Assembly (NCBI GenBank): GCA_905221605.1
Contig: CAJNDS010000193.1
Location: forward strand, 137,391-201,390
Length of the DNA stretch: 64,000 nt
From: Symbiodinium natans
Taxonomy: Eukaryota; Sar; Dinophyceae; Suessiales; Symbiodiniaceae
Direction of reading: 5' to 3'
Position 1 is the stretch's first letter; each line of letters begins with the position of its first letter. The notes beneath the pieces are model-generated. The model was not told where the DNA came from and did not search any database. It saw nothing but the letters and a program-made list of their open reading frames with translations. The position numbers and the translations under genes are program-made. Below, in pieces: positions 50,391-62,809 of this stretch.

Positions 50391-51081
50391 AACCGATTGT
50401 AAAGATGATCAGTGCCAGCCGCCCAGTGCCTTACAACGTTTTCCGGGCTTGAGGGTTGATGTCTTCGGTTCCTCCATGGCGTTTACCACAGCTAGTGCAA
50501 GTTCTAGATGCGTTGTCAGGCAACAGGCTTGACTTTCTGAGATGCTCTCCCACGTTGTTGGGGCGCCTCATAGTCTTCTTGTTTCTGCAGGACCTGCTCA
50601 GCTTGTTAGTGGAGTAAACCCTAAACGCTAAACCCTAAACCCTAAACCCTAAACCCTAAACCATGGACCCTTAGGGCCAGTTGGGAGTGCAGGTGCGAGA
50701 GATGTTGAGCAGCGGGGCGCCTGACGCTGAAGCGGAAGCTGGTGCGGCGCCTGGTCGGAGATTCAGGGTTTAGGGGGTTTTAGGGTTTAGGGGCTTCGGG
50801 TTTAGGGGTTTAGGGTTTAGGGGTTTAGGGGTTTAAGGTTTAGGGTTCAGCCAGCGGGGGATGCATGGAATGCATGGGGCCTGAGGACAAGAGCAACTTT
50901 GCAAGATAGGGAAGCCAAACGTCTCCAACTTGGCATGTTCCCCCTCAGACTAACAGTCCTTACTAGGGATTAGAATAGGGGTGTGCTTTCATCATTCTTG
51001 AGACTGTTAGTACAAGGGGGAACTCCAACTCAGAAGTGCTCAAAGCTGCCCATATCACGAGAACATCAGCATTGGATCGCC
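50391..51081. other. Spacer with CCCTAAA and TTTAGGG tracts and a MITE-like piece
   Basis: Arrays at about 50615-50662 (CCCTAAA) and 50765-50850 (TTTAGGG variants). A third relative of the MITE family is at 50929-51027 (GGCATGTTCCCCCTCAGACT ... GGGGGAACTCC). No gene seen. Confidence 0.6.
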
Positions 51082-52429
51082 ATGGCTGGCTCTGGAGATG
51101 AGTGCTGGGAGGTGGTCGGCGAGTGCCTTGACAGCGTTGACCCTTCCAGGGCGGCCTACGACAAGATTGAGAGCAACCCAATGAAGGCATGCACCGTCCA
51201 GGTGCAGGACAAGGAGTTGTTCTTCTTTCTCCAGCCTCGTGAAGCGTTGCCGAAGGAGGAAAGTAGGCTCTGCGCATCTAACCTCGCTGGACGGGGCAAC
51301 ACCTGCATGCACCGCATGCCAAAGTTCGCGCAAGCTATAGGCGAGGGTGGCAGATTCATCGCGTTCCAGCAAGATGTCAAGGAGCCGAATGTTCAGAAGC
51401 TGCGTGAGATGCGCCAGAAGCACTTGAAGGGGATCCAGAGCGCATCCCAATTCAATGTTGTCGTGATTGATGAGGATTTTGTCAAGGAGTATCCCGTGAG
51501 CGTTGGGCCCTTCAACCATGTGCACTTCACGTTCAACGATCTCTCGGACGCCAGCCTTTCTCGGAGGCTGAAAGAACTCAAGCTGTACCTGAACAGCTCC
51601 TTTGAAAATCGATTTCAGCGCTTGGTAGATGACCCTCTTTGAAAGTTATCCAGGATGCAATTCCCCGTCTGGTTCGCCCCGATCACTGGCGGGCGGGGTC
51701 GGATGGGTAGTGAACTTTGTTGGCTTACGGCAAGGGCTGGGAGCAACTTGCCTTCCACGAGAAGTTCCATGTGATGATCTACGCGATGCTCACTGGACGA
51801 GCTTATGGCAATGTCCATTTGGACATGCAGCAGGCTAGCAATCTGGTGGACTTCATGGACAGCGCCACCAATGTGGATGGCCTTGTGACCATGATGGATA
51901 ACCGAAGCAACCCAGAAACGTACATGGTCTCGCGCGTGGCCGAGCTGCTGCGGGAAAGCAAGTGAAGTCCTTGTGCACAGTGACGCTTGTCTAAGGTCTT
52001 GATGGCAACCTCGTCAGTCAGACCTTGACCTGCACACCTGCGTTAAAGGCAAGGAGCTCTACTACGCGAACAAGAAGGTCGAAAACTGCTGCTTGGACTT
52101 TGATGCAAACGCCTCTAAAGTGAGATGAACCCAGCAGAGAACATCTCGCTAAATCAGGTGGGCACGTTCATAATCAAGGTGAACAACTACAACAACACCG
52201 ACGTTCCATTCAAGGTCATTGTGCAAAAGTCTGGCCAGGAGGTCGAGGTTCACGAAGTTGTCTGGCCAACCGCGCCAAGGAAACCCTCATGGAAGTCTGC
52301 AGAGTTACGGTGGTGCCCAAGAATCTCGCCGAGAAGCCCGTGGACCTGTCTGAGGTAGAAGAGCGGAAGCTTGCCGCCAAGGAGGCAGAGTGGTTGCAGC
52401 TCTTTGGCGAGCCTACTGTGGCAACCTGA
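51082..52429 (+). pseudogene. Unrecognised protein gene in several frames (introns or frameshifts)
   Basis: ATG 51082 gives 186 residues (MAGSGDECWEVVGECLDSVD to ENRFQRLVDDPL, stop 51642). Protein-like text continues as KVIQDAIPRLVRPDHWRAGS (to about 51700), then GWEQLAFHEKFHVMIYAMLT and NLVDFMDSATNVDGLVTMMD (to 51965), then TCVKGKELYYANKKVENCCL (about 52035-52125), then ENISLNQVGTFIIKVNNYNN and EEKPVDL-like text, ending QLFGEPTVAT at 52429. The last part looks beta-rich. Either short introns or small indels separate the pieces. Family not recognised; the partial copy at 49858 shows it has been duplicated. Confidence 0.5.
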
Positions 52430-55400
52430 ATGGCGCCTATATGAATAAGTACAGGCCCACCACCGACCGCTTGCCACGCAGCGGTGCATTTTTATTGTCT
52501 TATGTCGGGAGCGGTCCTCACGTCGGGCAAAATTTTGGCGAGCTTCAAAAGTGTGTCTTCTCATCAGAAATCGCACAGTTTTTGGCCCTCATTTTGAGGC
52601 CAGAAATTGGGTCCCAAAACTGGGTCTGCCTGATTCGAAACTCTTAGAAAAGATCCCATTTCGGGCTTCGCTTTGGGGCCCAAAAATGTGACCCTAGAAT
52701 GGGCCGTAAAACATGGCAAGTGTGCTTTCAATTTTGCGGAGACACGCAAAGCATGCACCACATGTTTGGGTCGGGCGCAAAGATAGTCAGCGGTCGCTTA
52801 AAACTGTTGGCAATAGCATTATAACGGAACAAGTATTGCACATGACAAGCTGAATTGCAACTGCGAGGGCACTCAAACGTGTCCTACGCTTCTTGTGTCT
52901 TTTTGGGGTCTGATTTGGCTTCACTCGAGGCACATTCTCCAAACCCCCAGGCAAAGGGCCTACCTTGTCCCAAATCAATAAAATGTTGTTGAAAATCCCC
53001 TTTCCCCCATGGCAATGTTGCAACACGTTGGTCATGTCAGACCGACCTTCAGCGTCCAACATTGCCATTGGGGGCTCGGGGGCACACGCAAGGGCTTATG
53101 ACCGGAGACAAGCATCCTTTTCCAGGCTCTTCAGGCTCCAAGCCCTTGCAATTTCAAGGTAGCTCTCAAGCTCGGGCTGCGCTGCTTACTGCGTTCTGCA
53201 GACCCTGCATGTAACACTGCAGCAACCTGCAGACCCTGCAGACCTGCAGCAAGCATGCGGACTCTGCAGCAAGCCTGCAGGCCCTGCAGCAGCCTGCAGC
53301 AAGCCTGCAGACCCCTGCAGCAAGCCTACAGCTGCAGGGTTTGTAGGCCCCTCGGCAAGCCTGCAGACCCTGCAGCAGCCTGCAGGCCAGCAGGGCCTGC
53401 GGGCCCTGCAGCAAGCCTGCAGACCCCTGCAGCAAGCCTGCAGACCCTACAGACCCAGATCCTGCAGCAAACCTGCAGACCCTGCCGCACGCCACCCCTA
53501 CAGACCCTACAGCAAGCATCAGCAAGCCTGCAAAACCTGCTGGCTGCCTCTCCCCCCAGCCTGGATGGCTTCCAGTCCTCAATTACTTGGACATTTTCCT
53601 GCTTTCACACGGAGTCCATTTCCCCTTTTAAACACAAAGGCTTGAAGGCCCCAGAGTCTGCAGGAAGCTTGAAAGCCCCTGACCTGTAGAACTGCAAATT
53701 AAAAACCAGGTGTCACACATGCTCCGCGCTGTAGGAAAAGCTCGATTTTTCGGCCAGTCTAATTTCATGAAAACTAGTACTACACGCTCCGCGCTGTGGG
53801 AAAAGCTGGATTTCGCCTCAGGTGTAATTTCATCAAAACTGGTACTACACGCTCCGCGCTGGGCAAAAACCACAGTGTACTACATGAATGCATAGTTTTT
53901 TCAAAACTTTAAGGTTCATGTAATGTTTCTACTTGGAATCAAGGTACTACACGCTGTTTTCCCACATTTTTTGAGTGTAGTACTCGTGCACAGGTCTGCT
54001 ACACGCGCTTTCTCAAGGGTTATACGGTTTACCAGTTTACCAGTCTTTCAAATACTCAAGTAAGGCCTCACAGTCCCCTTCAAGGGCTCCAAAACCTCAT
54101 CAGGACCTCCCAGAGCCTTTTTCCAACTTTTGCGGGCTGCCCGTTGGAAAAATTGCTGAAAATCGTGGCATCGCGCGGGTCCACATTCAGGACCGACAAA
54201 CGACGAGAAACATAGGACGCATCAGAGTACCCCCCCAGTGGCAACCTGAATGGCGCCCTGAATAAGTACAGGCCCACCACCGACCGCTTGCCACGCAGCG
54301 GTGCATTTTTATTGTCTTATGTCGGGAGCGGTCCTCACGTCGGGCAAAATTTTGGCGAGCTTCAAAAGTGTGTCTTCTCATCAGAAATCGCACAGTTTTT
54401 GGCCCTCATTTTGAGGCCAGAAATTGGGTCCCAAAACTGGGTCTGCCTGATTCGAAACTCTTAGAAAAGATCCCATTTCGGGCTTCGCTTTGGGGCCCAA
54501 AAATGTGACAGGCCCTGCAGCAGCCTGCAGCAAGCCTGCAGACCCCTGCAGCAAGCCTACAGCTGCAGGGTTTGTAGGCCCCTCGGCAAGCCTGCAGACC
54601 CTGCAGCAGCCTGCAGGCCAGCAGGGCCTGCGGGCCCTGCAGCAAGCCTGCAGACCCCTGCAGCAAGCCTGCAGACCCTACAGACCCAGATCCTGCAGCA
54701 AACCTGCAGACCCTGCCGCACGCCGCCCCTACAGACCCTACAGCAAGCCTGCAAAACCTGCTGGCTGCCTCTCCCCCCAGCCTGGATGGCTTCCAGTCCT
54801 CAATTACTTGGACATTTTCCTGCTTTCACACGGAGTCCATTTCCCCTTTTAAACACAAAGGCTTGAAGGCCCCAGAGTCTGCAGGAAGCTTGAAAGCCCC
54901 TGACCTGTAGAACTGCAAATTAAAAACCAGGTGTCACACATGCTCCGCGCTGTAGGAAAAGCTCGATTTTTCGGCCAGTCTAATTTCATGAAAACTAGTA
55001 CTACACGCTCCGCGCTGTGGGAAAAGCTGGATTTCGCCTCAGGTGTAATTTCATCAAAACTGGTACTACACGCTCCGCGCTGGGCAAAAACCACAGTGTA
55101 CTACATGAATGCATAGTTTTTTCAAAACTTTAAGGTTCATGTAATGTTTCTACTTGGAATCAAGGTACTACACGCTGTTTTCCCACATTTTTTGAGTGTA
55201 GTACTCGTGCACAGGTCTGCTACACGCGCTTTCTCAAGGGTTATACGGTTTACCAGTCTTTCAAATACTCAAGTAAGGCCTCACAGTCCCCTTCAAGGGC
55301 TCCAAAACCTCATCAGGACCTCCCAGGGCCTTTTTTCCAACTTTTGCGGGCTGCCCGTTGGAAAAATCGCTGAAAAACGTGACATCGCGCGGGTCCACAT

Positions 55401-56825
55401 TCAGGACCGACAAACGACGAGAAACATAGGACGCATCAGAGCACCCCCCCAGTGGCAACCTGAATGGCGCCTATATGAATAAGTACAGGCCCACCACCGA
55501 CCGCTTGCCACGCAGCGGTGCATTTTTATTGTCTTATGTCGGGAGCGGTCCTCACGTCGGGCAAAATTTTGGCGAGCTTCAAAAGTGTGTCTTCTCATCA
55601 GAAATCGCACAGTTTTTGGCCCTCATTTTGAGGCCAGAAATTGGGTCCCAAAACTGGGTCTGCCTGATTCGAAACTCTTAGAAAAGATCCCATTTCGGGC
55701 TTCGCTTTGGGGCCCAAAAATGTGACCCTAGAATGGGCCGTAAAACATGGCAAGTGTGCTTTCAATTTTGCGGAGACACGCAAAGCATGCACCACATGTT
55801 GGGTCGGGCGCAAAGATAGTCAGCGGTCGCTTAAAACTGTTGGCAATAGCATTATAACGGAACAAGTATTGCACATGACAAGCTGAATTGCAACTGTGGC
55901 AACCTGAATGGCGCCTATATGAATAAGTACAGGCCCACCACCGACCGCTTGCCACGCAGCGGTGCATTTTTATTGTCTTATGTCGGGAGCGGTCCTCACG
56001 TCGGGCAAAATTTTGGCGAGCTTCAAAAGTGTGTCTTCTCATCAGAAATCGCACAGTTTTTGGCCCTCATTTTGAGGCCAGAAATTGGGTCCCAAAACTG
56101 GGTCTGCCTGATTCGAAACTCTTAGAAAAGATCCCATTTCGGGCTTCGCTTTGGGGCCCAAAAATGGGACCCTAGAATGGGCCGTAAAACATGGCAAGTG
56201 TGCTTTCAATTTTGCGGAGACACGCAAAGCATGCACCACATGTTTGGGTCGGGCGCAAAGATAGTCAGCGGTCGCTTAAAACTGTTGGCAATAGCATTAT
56301 AACGGAACAAGTATTGCACATGACAAGCTGAATTGCAACTGCGGGGGCACTCAAACGTGTCCTACGCTTCTTGTGTCTTTTTGGGGTCTGATTTGGCTTC
56401 ACTCGAGGCACATTCTCCAAACCCCCAGGCAAAGGGCCTGTCCCAAATCAATAAAATGTTGTTGAAAATCCCCTTTCCCCCATGGCAATGTTGCAACACG
56501 TTGGTCATGTCAGACCGACCTTCAGCGTCCAACATTGCCATTGGGGGCTCGGGGGCACACGCAAGGGCTTATGACCGGAGACAAGCATCCTTTTCGAGGC
56601 TCTTCAGGCTCCAAGCCCTTGCAATTTCAAGGTAGCTCTCAAGCTCGGGCTGCGCTGCTTACTGCGTTCTGCAGACCCTGCATGTAACACTGCAGCAACC
56701 TGCAGACCCTGCAGACCTGCAGCAAGCATGCGGGCTCTGCAGCAAGCCTGCAGGCCCTGCAGCAGCCTGCAGCAAGCCTGCAGACCCCTGCAGCAAGCCT
56801 ACAGCTGCAGGGTTTGTAGGCCCCT
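52424..56825 (+). repeat. Higher-order tandem satellite derived from a gene 3' end
   Basis: Four blocks recur. S1 (GTGGCAACCTGAATGGCGCC... to CCCAAAAATG) is at 52424, 54238, 55453 and 55897. S2 (CCTAGAATGGGCCG to TTGCAACTG) is at 52691, 55725 and 56169. S3 (to CTACAGCTGCAGGG) is at 52863 and 56342. S4 (CTGGATGGCTTCC to ACCCCCCAG) is at about 53350 and 54510. The order is S1-S2-S3-S4 / S1-S4 / S1-S2 / S1-S2-S3. The blocks are nearly identical, so amplification is recent. Small apparent ORFs in it are by-products. Confidence 0.9.
53200..53530 (+). repeat. CTGCAG minisatellite inside the satellite
   Basis: Units of about 18-21 bases, GCAAGCCTGCAGACCCCTGCA type, about 16 imperfect copies. The same tract recurs at 54510-54745 and 56680-56820. 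Confidence 0.9.
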
Positions 56826-57040
56826 TGGCTTTTTTTTTTTTGGACTGACGCCTCTTTACTACATCAGTAGCACAGTAGGCCGGTCTTGTTGGGCTCGACG
56901 TAAAGGGTGAAACAAAGTCAGCGCACACAATCCGCCAGACACAACAAGCAACCACCAAGCAAACAAACACCAAAGAAACAAAGCGAGCAATCGCGCTGAA
57001 CTACTAGATACCCCACGGACTCAGTACTCGAGGTCGTCAA
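56826..57040. other. Unique junction segment
   Basis: A T11 run at 56830 and CA-rich DNA separate the satellite from the next repeat field. No gene. Confidence 0.4.
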
Positions 57041-59455
57041 TGAAGTCCCGGTTCACAAGGAAGCACAGAGCTTGTGGGGGAATCGCAAATTGCGACATTG
57101 CCAGATTCTCAAAACCACCATCATGTAGCCACTGGTGCGACAGCGGTTATTCAAACCGAGGTCATCAGAAGAGGTTCGGATCACGTACTCGTTGTCAAGG
57201 ACAGACAACCGACACTCAATGGCGAAAGGATGTTGCAAGTCAGACTCCCTAGGGGGGATGAAAGATGTGCATATGCCCCATGGTGGTCAGCCAGTGGGGA
57301 CTTAACAGCAAGAACAATCAAGGCAAGACCGGCCCAGGGCACTCCATGGTGGTCAGCCAGTGGAGTAGCTCCGAGCTCTGGGTGCTCCATTCACCTTGGC
57401 GTACAAGTGCCCACCCAGAGAGGTGTCCGCGCCCGGCACAGGGGGCATATGCCCCATGGAGGTCAGCCAGTGGGGACTTAACAGCAAGAACAATCAAAGC
57501 AGGACCGGCCCAGGGCACTCCATGGTGGTCAGCCAGTGGAGTAGCTCCGAGCACAGGGTTCTCCAGTCAACCTGGCGTACAAGTGCCCACCCAGAGAGGT
57601 GCCCGCGCACGGCCAGAGGGGGGGCGAGAGTAGCTGCAGCTACCGATTCCACGGGGAGAGTCCACAGCGAGTTACCAAACCCTTAACGCCACAGGGTTTA
57701 TAATGACAACGAGGAACCTCCCAGTCCAGGCATCTCACACAAGGCCACGCAACCTTGGCGCTGGCCTGCGCATCGGCACGCATCAGGTCCCTCCAAACCC
57801 AAACCCGCGAGGTACGTCGGTAAGGAGATGGGAGGGCTCACATCACATTGGTGCCGAAGTGCAAGGATCTCCATGGTATTGCTACTTTGGTCCAATCAGA
57901 GCCTTCAGGTAACATCCACGCGGGCGGGGAGCCCACTTGCCCTGCCGCAGGCCAAGCTCAGACGAGGGTGACCCTCTAGAGTCTCAAGAGGGCCAGGTTG
58001 TTCTACAAGTGGGGAATGGCTCCCTGCCAAGTCAGCGGGTGCATAATCTCCACGTAGAAGTGTCCACAGCCAGCGCGCCGAACTGCTAGGTCACCCTGTG
58101 CACTCAGTACTCGAAATCGTCGAAGAGGCCGGGAGCACACATGTAGCACCGAGTGCGCAGGTGCGTCGCAAAATGCGACGTTGCCAGATTCACAAAACCA
58201 CCATCATGCAGCCACCGATGCGAATACATTCAGCACCAGCCAAGGCCGTTCACGAGAAGGTTCACAAGTCCGCCATCACAGGTGGGGCATAGTCGTGCCT
58301 TGGCACGGGACGTTGCAGGTGTCAACCTTCTTGATCCGAAGTATAAAGTTGCCCCATGGCGGTCAGCCAGTGGGGACTTAACAGCAAGAACAAAGGGTAG
58401 GACCAGCCCAGAGCACTCCATGGTGGTCAGCCAGTGGAGCCTCTCCGAGCACAAGGCGCAACGTTCTTTTGACTCACAAGAGTCTCGTCCGACGGCCAAA
58501 GCAGGCTTGACTGCTTCGTTCCAATCAGAGCCATCAGGTAAACCCAAGCAGGCGGGGACCCCACCTGCCCCGCAGGAAGCGGGAGAGTCCCCCAGTCGAA
58601 ACTTCGCACTCAAGGCCAAGCAACCTTGGCCGGTGAGGGTTGAGGGTTCAATAACCAGAATCAGACCCTCCATGCCCAAACCGACAGACGTCGGCGAGGA
58701 GATGTGAGGGCTCACATCACGCTTGGCCACCTACCGATGGGGAGGTAGTCATGTATGGCTGCTTTGACGCAAGCAGAGATATACACCCAAGCAGGCAGGG
58801 AACCCCGCAGCAACCCAAGCACAGGCGAGAATGGCTCTCGTGAAGGCCAGGTTGTCCACAGGTGCTCGATGGCACATTGCCAGGGAAGTGGAAACCTGAT
58901 CTCCGCGTAGAAGTGTCCACAACCCAGAAGCAGCATCCCCTAGCTGGTCTCTCCCAATTGGCATGACGCCGTTGTACGACAAGGGGGTGTCACCGTCCAG
59001 ACGAGAGATGGTCAACACTCAAGTCCGAGGGGTTCACACACGGTCGTAGCACATAGAAGCAGGCAACCTGCCCACCTAGAGGGGGCAGAGGAAAGGAAGA
59101 TTGGCCGTTTTACCGATGACAAAGCTGGAACATCCAGGCAGGACCGGTCCAGGGTAGTCCGTGGCAGATGGCCAGTGGAGCAACCACGAAAGAAAGGCCC
59201 CCCGTTCCCACAGGCACACCGCGGGCCGACCCAGAAGGGTGTTCACAGCTGCAAGCTGTAAGCACACAAAAGACAAGCACGATCCAATCCGTGGCATAGA
59301 CCACGAGAGGGTTGCCAAACCAAGAATATCCCGAGGTAGTCTTGCGGCATGTATCGGCGAGGAGATGTGAGGGCTCACATCACGCTAGGCAGCATGCCAT
59401 GAAAGGACTCAATGGCGCGTTCGCATGGCGTCAGTAGGAGCCCTCAGATGACAGT
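57041..59455 (+). repeat. Degenerate tandem repeat field
   Basis: Unit markers recur: TTGCCAGATTC.CAAAACCACC at 57101 and 58181, CCCCATGG.GGTCAGCCAGTG at 57275, 57450 and 58352, and GGAGATG.GAGGGCTCACATCAC at 57823, 58698 and 59360. A 176-bp sub-repeat is duplicated at 57270-57610. Spacing of 670-1090 bases indicates old, rearranged tandem copies. The last marker lies about 70 bases from the ORF cluster, so the repeats may include that element's flank. Confidence 0.75.
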
Positions 59456-59462
59456 TTGCTGT

Positions 59463-60037
59463 CTATTGCCAGGAGCCATCCCAGTCCGGACGCCGGGAGC
59501 GATGGCCAGCTGAGGTGGTATGGGAACGCGTACGGCTGGGCATGACCTGCATTGGAGGCAGCTCTTGCTCATCAACCCCCCACTCAGGGATGCCGTCCGG
59601 AATGGGGATACGCATGTATCTTGTCATTGAGGTTTGGGCCGCGAGCCACATCACCCGGACAGCTTCCTGGATTTGCCTGTACTGCACAACACCTTCGTCC
59701 TTATACTGAAAGGGGAAGGAGGTAACTGCAGCACGCAGGGCCGAAGGATCAGGGTCCTTGGGGGTGCCATGACAGTACATCCTAAACCAGAAGCTGTTGA
59801 GTCGCTGCTTGGTTGGATGTTTGGCTCGCATGAGCCCCTTAATGGCAGCCCAATGAGCAGTGGCTGCGTCATACCACGCATTTTGGGGACGTTGGGGCCC
59901 ATGCTTGGTGGGTGTGGTGCTGATCCCTTTCCAATGCGCATCAAAGATGACTGGCAGCCGGAAAGGGGCGGAGACATCCACTTCTCGCAAAGCTGCAAGG
60001 TCAGTGGTTCGCAGCTCCGAGAAGCGCCAATCATTCA
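59463..60037 (-). CDS. Unrecognised ORF D of the right-hand cluster
   Basis: About 190 codons in a frame that overlaps the stop of ORF C; it has no ATG at its head, so it is joined by frameshift or splicing, or begins downstream. It reads FRLPVIFDAHWKGIST, NAWYDAATAHWAAIKGLMRA and QIQEAVRVMWLAAQTSMTRY, a tryptophan-rich helical protein with an Arg/Ser-rich tail. No family recognised. Confidence 0.4.
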
Positions 60038-62158
60038 CCTGTGCCTCGGGTTCGTCCTCCGCGTCGACATGTCATCCATCGGGCAGGGAGAGCCTTCGTT
60101 AGTTTCGGAAGAGATGCTGACGACCTCCGGCGAGGTTGCTGCAGTGTTCGCTTCCACAGGCGCAGCACAGGGCGAGGAGAGCAAGCACTCTAGGGGCAAC
60201 ACTCGCCGTAGAAAAACAGCCATTCTGTGAGAAGTGTCAGGCCATTCCAAGTTAAAAACTGACCAAAAATGTTCAATGTTTTGGTTGGCCACCGAGGCCG
60301 CAAGAGCAAGCCGGATGGCGTCAAGGAAATGGGCAGGGGGGAGGTCCGGCCTAAATTCTTGATAGTGCCTTTGCCCAAGTGTCTCTGTGCCCTGCAGCGT
60401 GATGCCTAGGAACGTATTCAGGCTGGGCTGGGCAAGCCTGGCCGTTTCCACGTCCGTGTGCTTAGCAGCTGCGGCCCATGCCTGCAAGGCTTCTTGGGAG
60501 GCTTGGCCAGTGACTTGTGGCAGTCCACTGTGCGCGTCCATCACATATTTGGTAGTAGGGCACTTGGGACACCGATAAGCGCGGCCAGCCAAGAAGGCCA
60601 CCATGGCTGCAGGCGGCACATTGATCTGCAGGTCAGTAATTTTATTGTCAGATTCAGGAAAACCAATAACAATGGGCAGCCCTGCAGTACGCTCCAGGGG
60701 ACCTTTTTGGTGGGACTCGAATGCGAGCAGAAGTGCACCCAGCCAATAATCTGGGTCAGCGTAGCTGAGCATTGCAGGAAAACTGGCATTGATGACACTC
60801 GGCAAGTCCGACACCGCAGAGAAAAGATCCGCGATGTACTGCGCTGTGGTAAGAAAGCCATACCCCACCAGGGACTCTGGAAGCCTTGCTTTGTCCAGCT
60901 GCGGGACCGGGCAATCCAACATTTCAGCAAGGTCGAAATGCTGCAATGCCCCCGACAATCTAAGGCACTGCGTGATGATAGGGTCATAAACCTTCAAATA
61001 CGCTGCCGGAAACGTTTCAGACAGATGCAGTAGCGTGTCAGCGATTCCGATCAGCATATCCGAGTCTTGCAGCTGGTTCGGTACGCCGTTCAAAAACACC
61101 TCATAGGCCCTATATGCCCGAAGCTGCTGGCAGTGTGTTGTGAGGTGTTGCGAGTCACGCAGGTTCATGTAGGGCCGAGGTTTGACATTCTTACCAAAGT
61201 GATGTCCCGCTGCAAGTGCGCGCCACATGAGATCACAGACCGAGACTGTGTTGCTCTGCATGATGGGTGCGCAGGCTGGGGCGCTGGGATCGCGGGTGCC
61301 GCTGGGCTCGCTAGGCCCTCGAGGCTTGGCTTTTGGTGGTTCCAGCTGCTGAGAGCCGTCTTTGTCCAAAGCGAGAGGCCGACTTTCCTTGCGAGCTTGG
61401 ACAGCGGGCACAGGCCTGGCGGGGATGGGCGTCAGGCCATGGGGAGGCATAGGGAGATACGATTTTGGTTCCGTCAGGCCAAGTGAGTCCGTGGGAGACT
61501 TAGCGCAAGGGGGCTGTGACGCCTCATCCGGAGATGCTGTGTGCGTGGGCCGTGTCCGGGGGCTGGGTGGACGTCGTACGCCAGGCGGCGGGTCCCTAAT
61601 GTTGCCGCCACTCCGGGGTGGACACGAGGCGGCGCTACCCCCTCCGATCCTGTGATCAACTTCACTAGAGGGAGTCGTCACACAAGCATCCAGAGCAATA
61701 GGACTCGCGGCCGGCACAACCGCAGGCTCTTTCGTTGCAGGCTCCTTCGTCAGTGGTCCTCTCTCCCGCGTTGGGGTGCCGCAAGGGGTTCGGGAAACGT
61801 CCCGTTTAGCTGGCGGAGGCGGGCTGACAGCTGCCGCAATGGAGCCCCCCGCGGCCCGAGGCTTGAGCCATGGTGTACCCCACCGCTCGCCATGGCGCGC
61901 GTTGGTGGTAGCCTCGCCTTGGGCTGGCGACTGCTGCGGCGTAGGAACCTCGACTGCAGTAGCAACTACCACGTCGGGACTGTTACTACCCGCGGGCACA
62001 GGGCTGTTTCCCGGGGAGTCCACATCAATCGCAGTTTCGGAGGCAGCCTTACCCGTACGAACAGGTAGGAGGTGAAGACCACGGGGGGCTCGCAGTATGC
62101 CGGCCTTGTGTTCGAAAGCCGGGTCAGCGCGTTGAGCAGATCCCCGCTTGGGCGGCAT
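60035..62158 (-). CDS. Unrecognised ORF C: Pro-rich N-terminus and helical C-terminal domain
   Basis: First ATG 62158 (open from 62221), about 707 residues. Residues 1-300 are Pro/Ser/Thr-rich and probably disordered. From about residue 310 it is a well-composed helical domain: SVCDLMWRALAAGHHFGKNV, LHLSETFPAAYLKVYDPIIT, LRLSGALQHFDLAEMLDCPV, DPDYWLGALLLAFESHQKGP and a single CxxC (YRCPKCPTTKYV), then LALAASVANQNIEHFWSVFN. Uninterrupted over more than 2 kb, so under recent constraint or young. Family unknown; an element-encoded structural protein is one possibility. Confidence 0.55.
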   Translation of the reverse strand: MPPKRGSAQRADPAFEHKAGILRAPRGLHLLPVRTGKAASETAIDVDSPGNSPVPAGSNSPDVVVATAVEVPTPQQSPAQGEATTNARHGERWGTPWLKPRAAGGSIAAAVSPPPPAKRDVSRTPCGTPTRERGPLTKEPATKEPAVVPAASPIALDACVTTPSSEVDHRIGGGSAASCPPRSGGNIRDPPPGVRRPPSPRTRPTHTASPDEASQPPCAKSPTDSLGLTEPKSYLPMPPHGLTPIPARPVPAVQARKESRPLALDKDGSQQLEPPKAKPRGPSEPSGTRDPSAPACAPIMQSNTVSVCDLMWRALAAGHHFGKNVKPRPYMNLRDSQHLTTHCQQLRAYRAYEVFLNGVPNQLQDSDMLIGIADTLLHLSETFPAAYLKVYDPIITQCLRLSGALQHFDLAEMLDCPVPQLDKARLPESLVGYGFLTTAQYIADLFSAVSDLPSVINASFPAMLSYADPDYWLGALLLAFESHQKGPLERTAGLPIVIGFPESDNKITDLQINVPPAAMVAFLAGRAYRCPKCPTTKYVMDAHSGLPQVTGQASQEALQAWAAAAKHTDVETARLAQPSLNTFLGITLQGTETLGQRHYQEFRPDLPPAHFLDAIRLALAASVANQNIEHFWSVFNLEWPDTSHRMAVFLRRVLPLECLLSSPCAAPVEANTAATSPEVVSISSETNEGSPCPMDDMSTRRTNPRHR

Positions 62159-62239
62159 CCTAATGCTGGTGTCCCCTAGCAAGCAGGTGAGGCACTGGGC
62201 GACCCCATCTCCTTCCCTCACCGGCTGGAAGGGGACACA

Positions 62240-62617
62240 CTACACAGCATTGGGCAGGGGCTCCAGGACGAAGCCGCGCGTTTGCAGACTAACAATGGTG
62301 CCCGAGTAGGAGTTGGAGGTGAAAGAGGGACTCCCCCATCCTTCTTGCTGAAGTGTGCGGTAAAAAACCTCCCGCTTATCTCCCCAGGTGGCCTTCAAAG
62401 CCCACGCTTGATGCAGGGGTGGTGTTTCAAAGAGGTCCAGCCCAACTTTGCGTTCCGCAGGCAGCACGATGCTGGCTACTGTCCGCTCTCGGAAGGCTTG
62501 CTTGTGTAATGCCGTTGCAATGCCAGGGCCATCCATGCTCCACAAGCTGGCTTGTGTGCGCACATATTCAGCGCATTCAATTAGGCCCCGGTTGCGCAGG
62601 CCGCCATTTGGAAGCAT
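62240..62617 (-). CDS. Unrecognised ORF B
   Basis: ATG 62617, 125 residues, with GLIECAEYVRTQASLWSMDG, LHKQAFRERTVASIVLPAER and HQAWALKATWGDKREVFYRT. It is in the same frame as ORF C, ending 19 bases before ORF C's open frame, so a single stop separates them. No family recognised. Confidence 0.45.
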   Translation of the reverse strand: MLPNGGLRNRGLIECAEYVRTQASLWSMDGPGIATALHKQAFRERTVASIVLPAERKVGLDLFETPPLHQAWALKATWGDKREVFYRTLQQEGWGSPSFTSNSYSGTIVSLQTRGFVLEPLPNAV

Positions 62618-62809
62618 GCACCTATACCATCAGAGTAGTGCGGTGCCACGAAAACCAAAGCCCCAAGCCCTCTCCTGAAGGAGGAGGTGGCTCGGGCAAA
62701 CCCTGCCTCGCTACTAAACAGAAATCCAGAAGCCCGACATGTCACAAAGACACATATCCCAAATGTGGGGCCAGTGGAGCAGGCCGCGGTGATAGCGCCG
62801 AAGAAGCGT
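62618..62809 (-). other. Gap between ORFs A and B
   Basis: About 190 bases; the frames here are interrupted. It could be a short intron within one gene spanning A and B. Confidence 0.3.

Noticed and set aside
52427-56239. Recurrent small ORFs (for example minus 52250-52576, 54187-54393 and 55401-55610)
   Set aside because: The same ORF recurs only because the satellite block recurs; no independent sign of coding.
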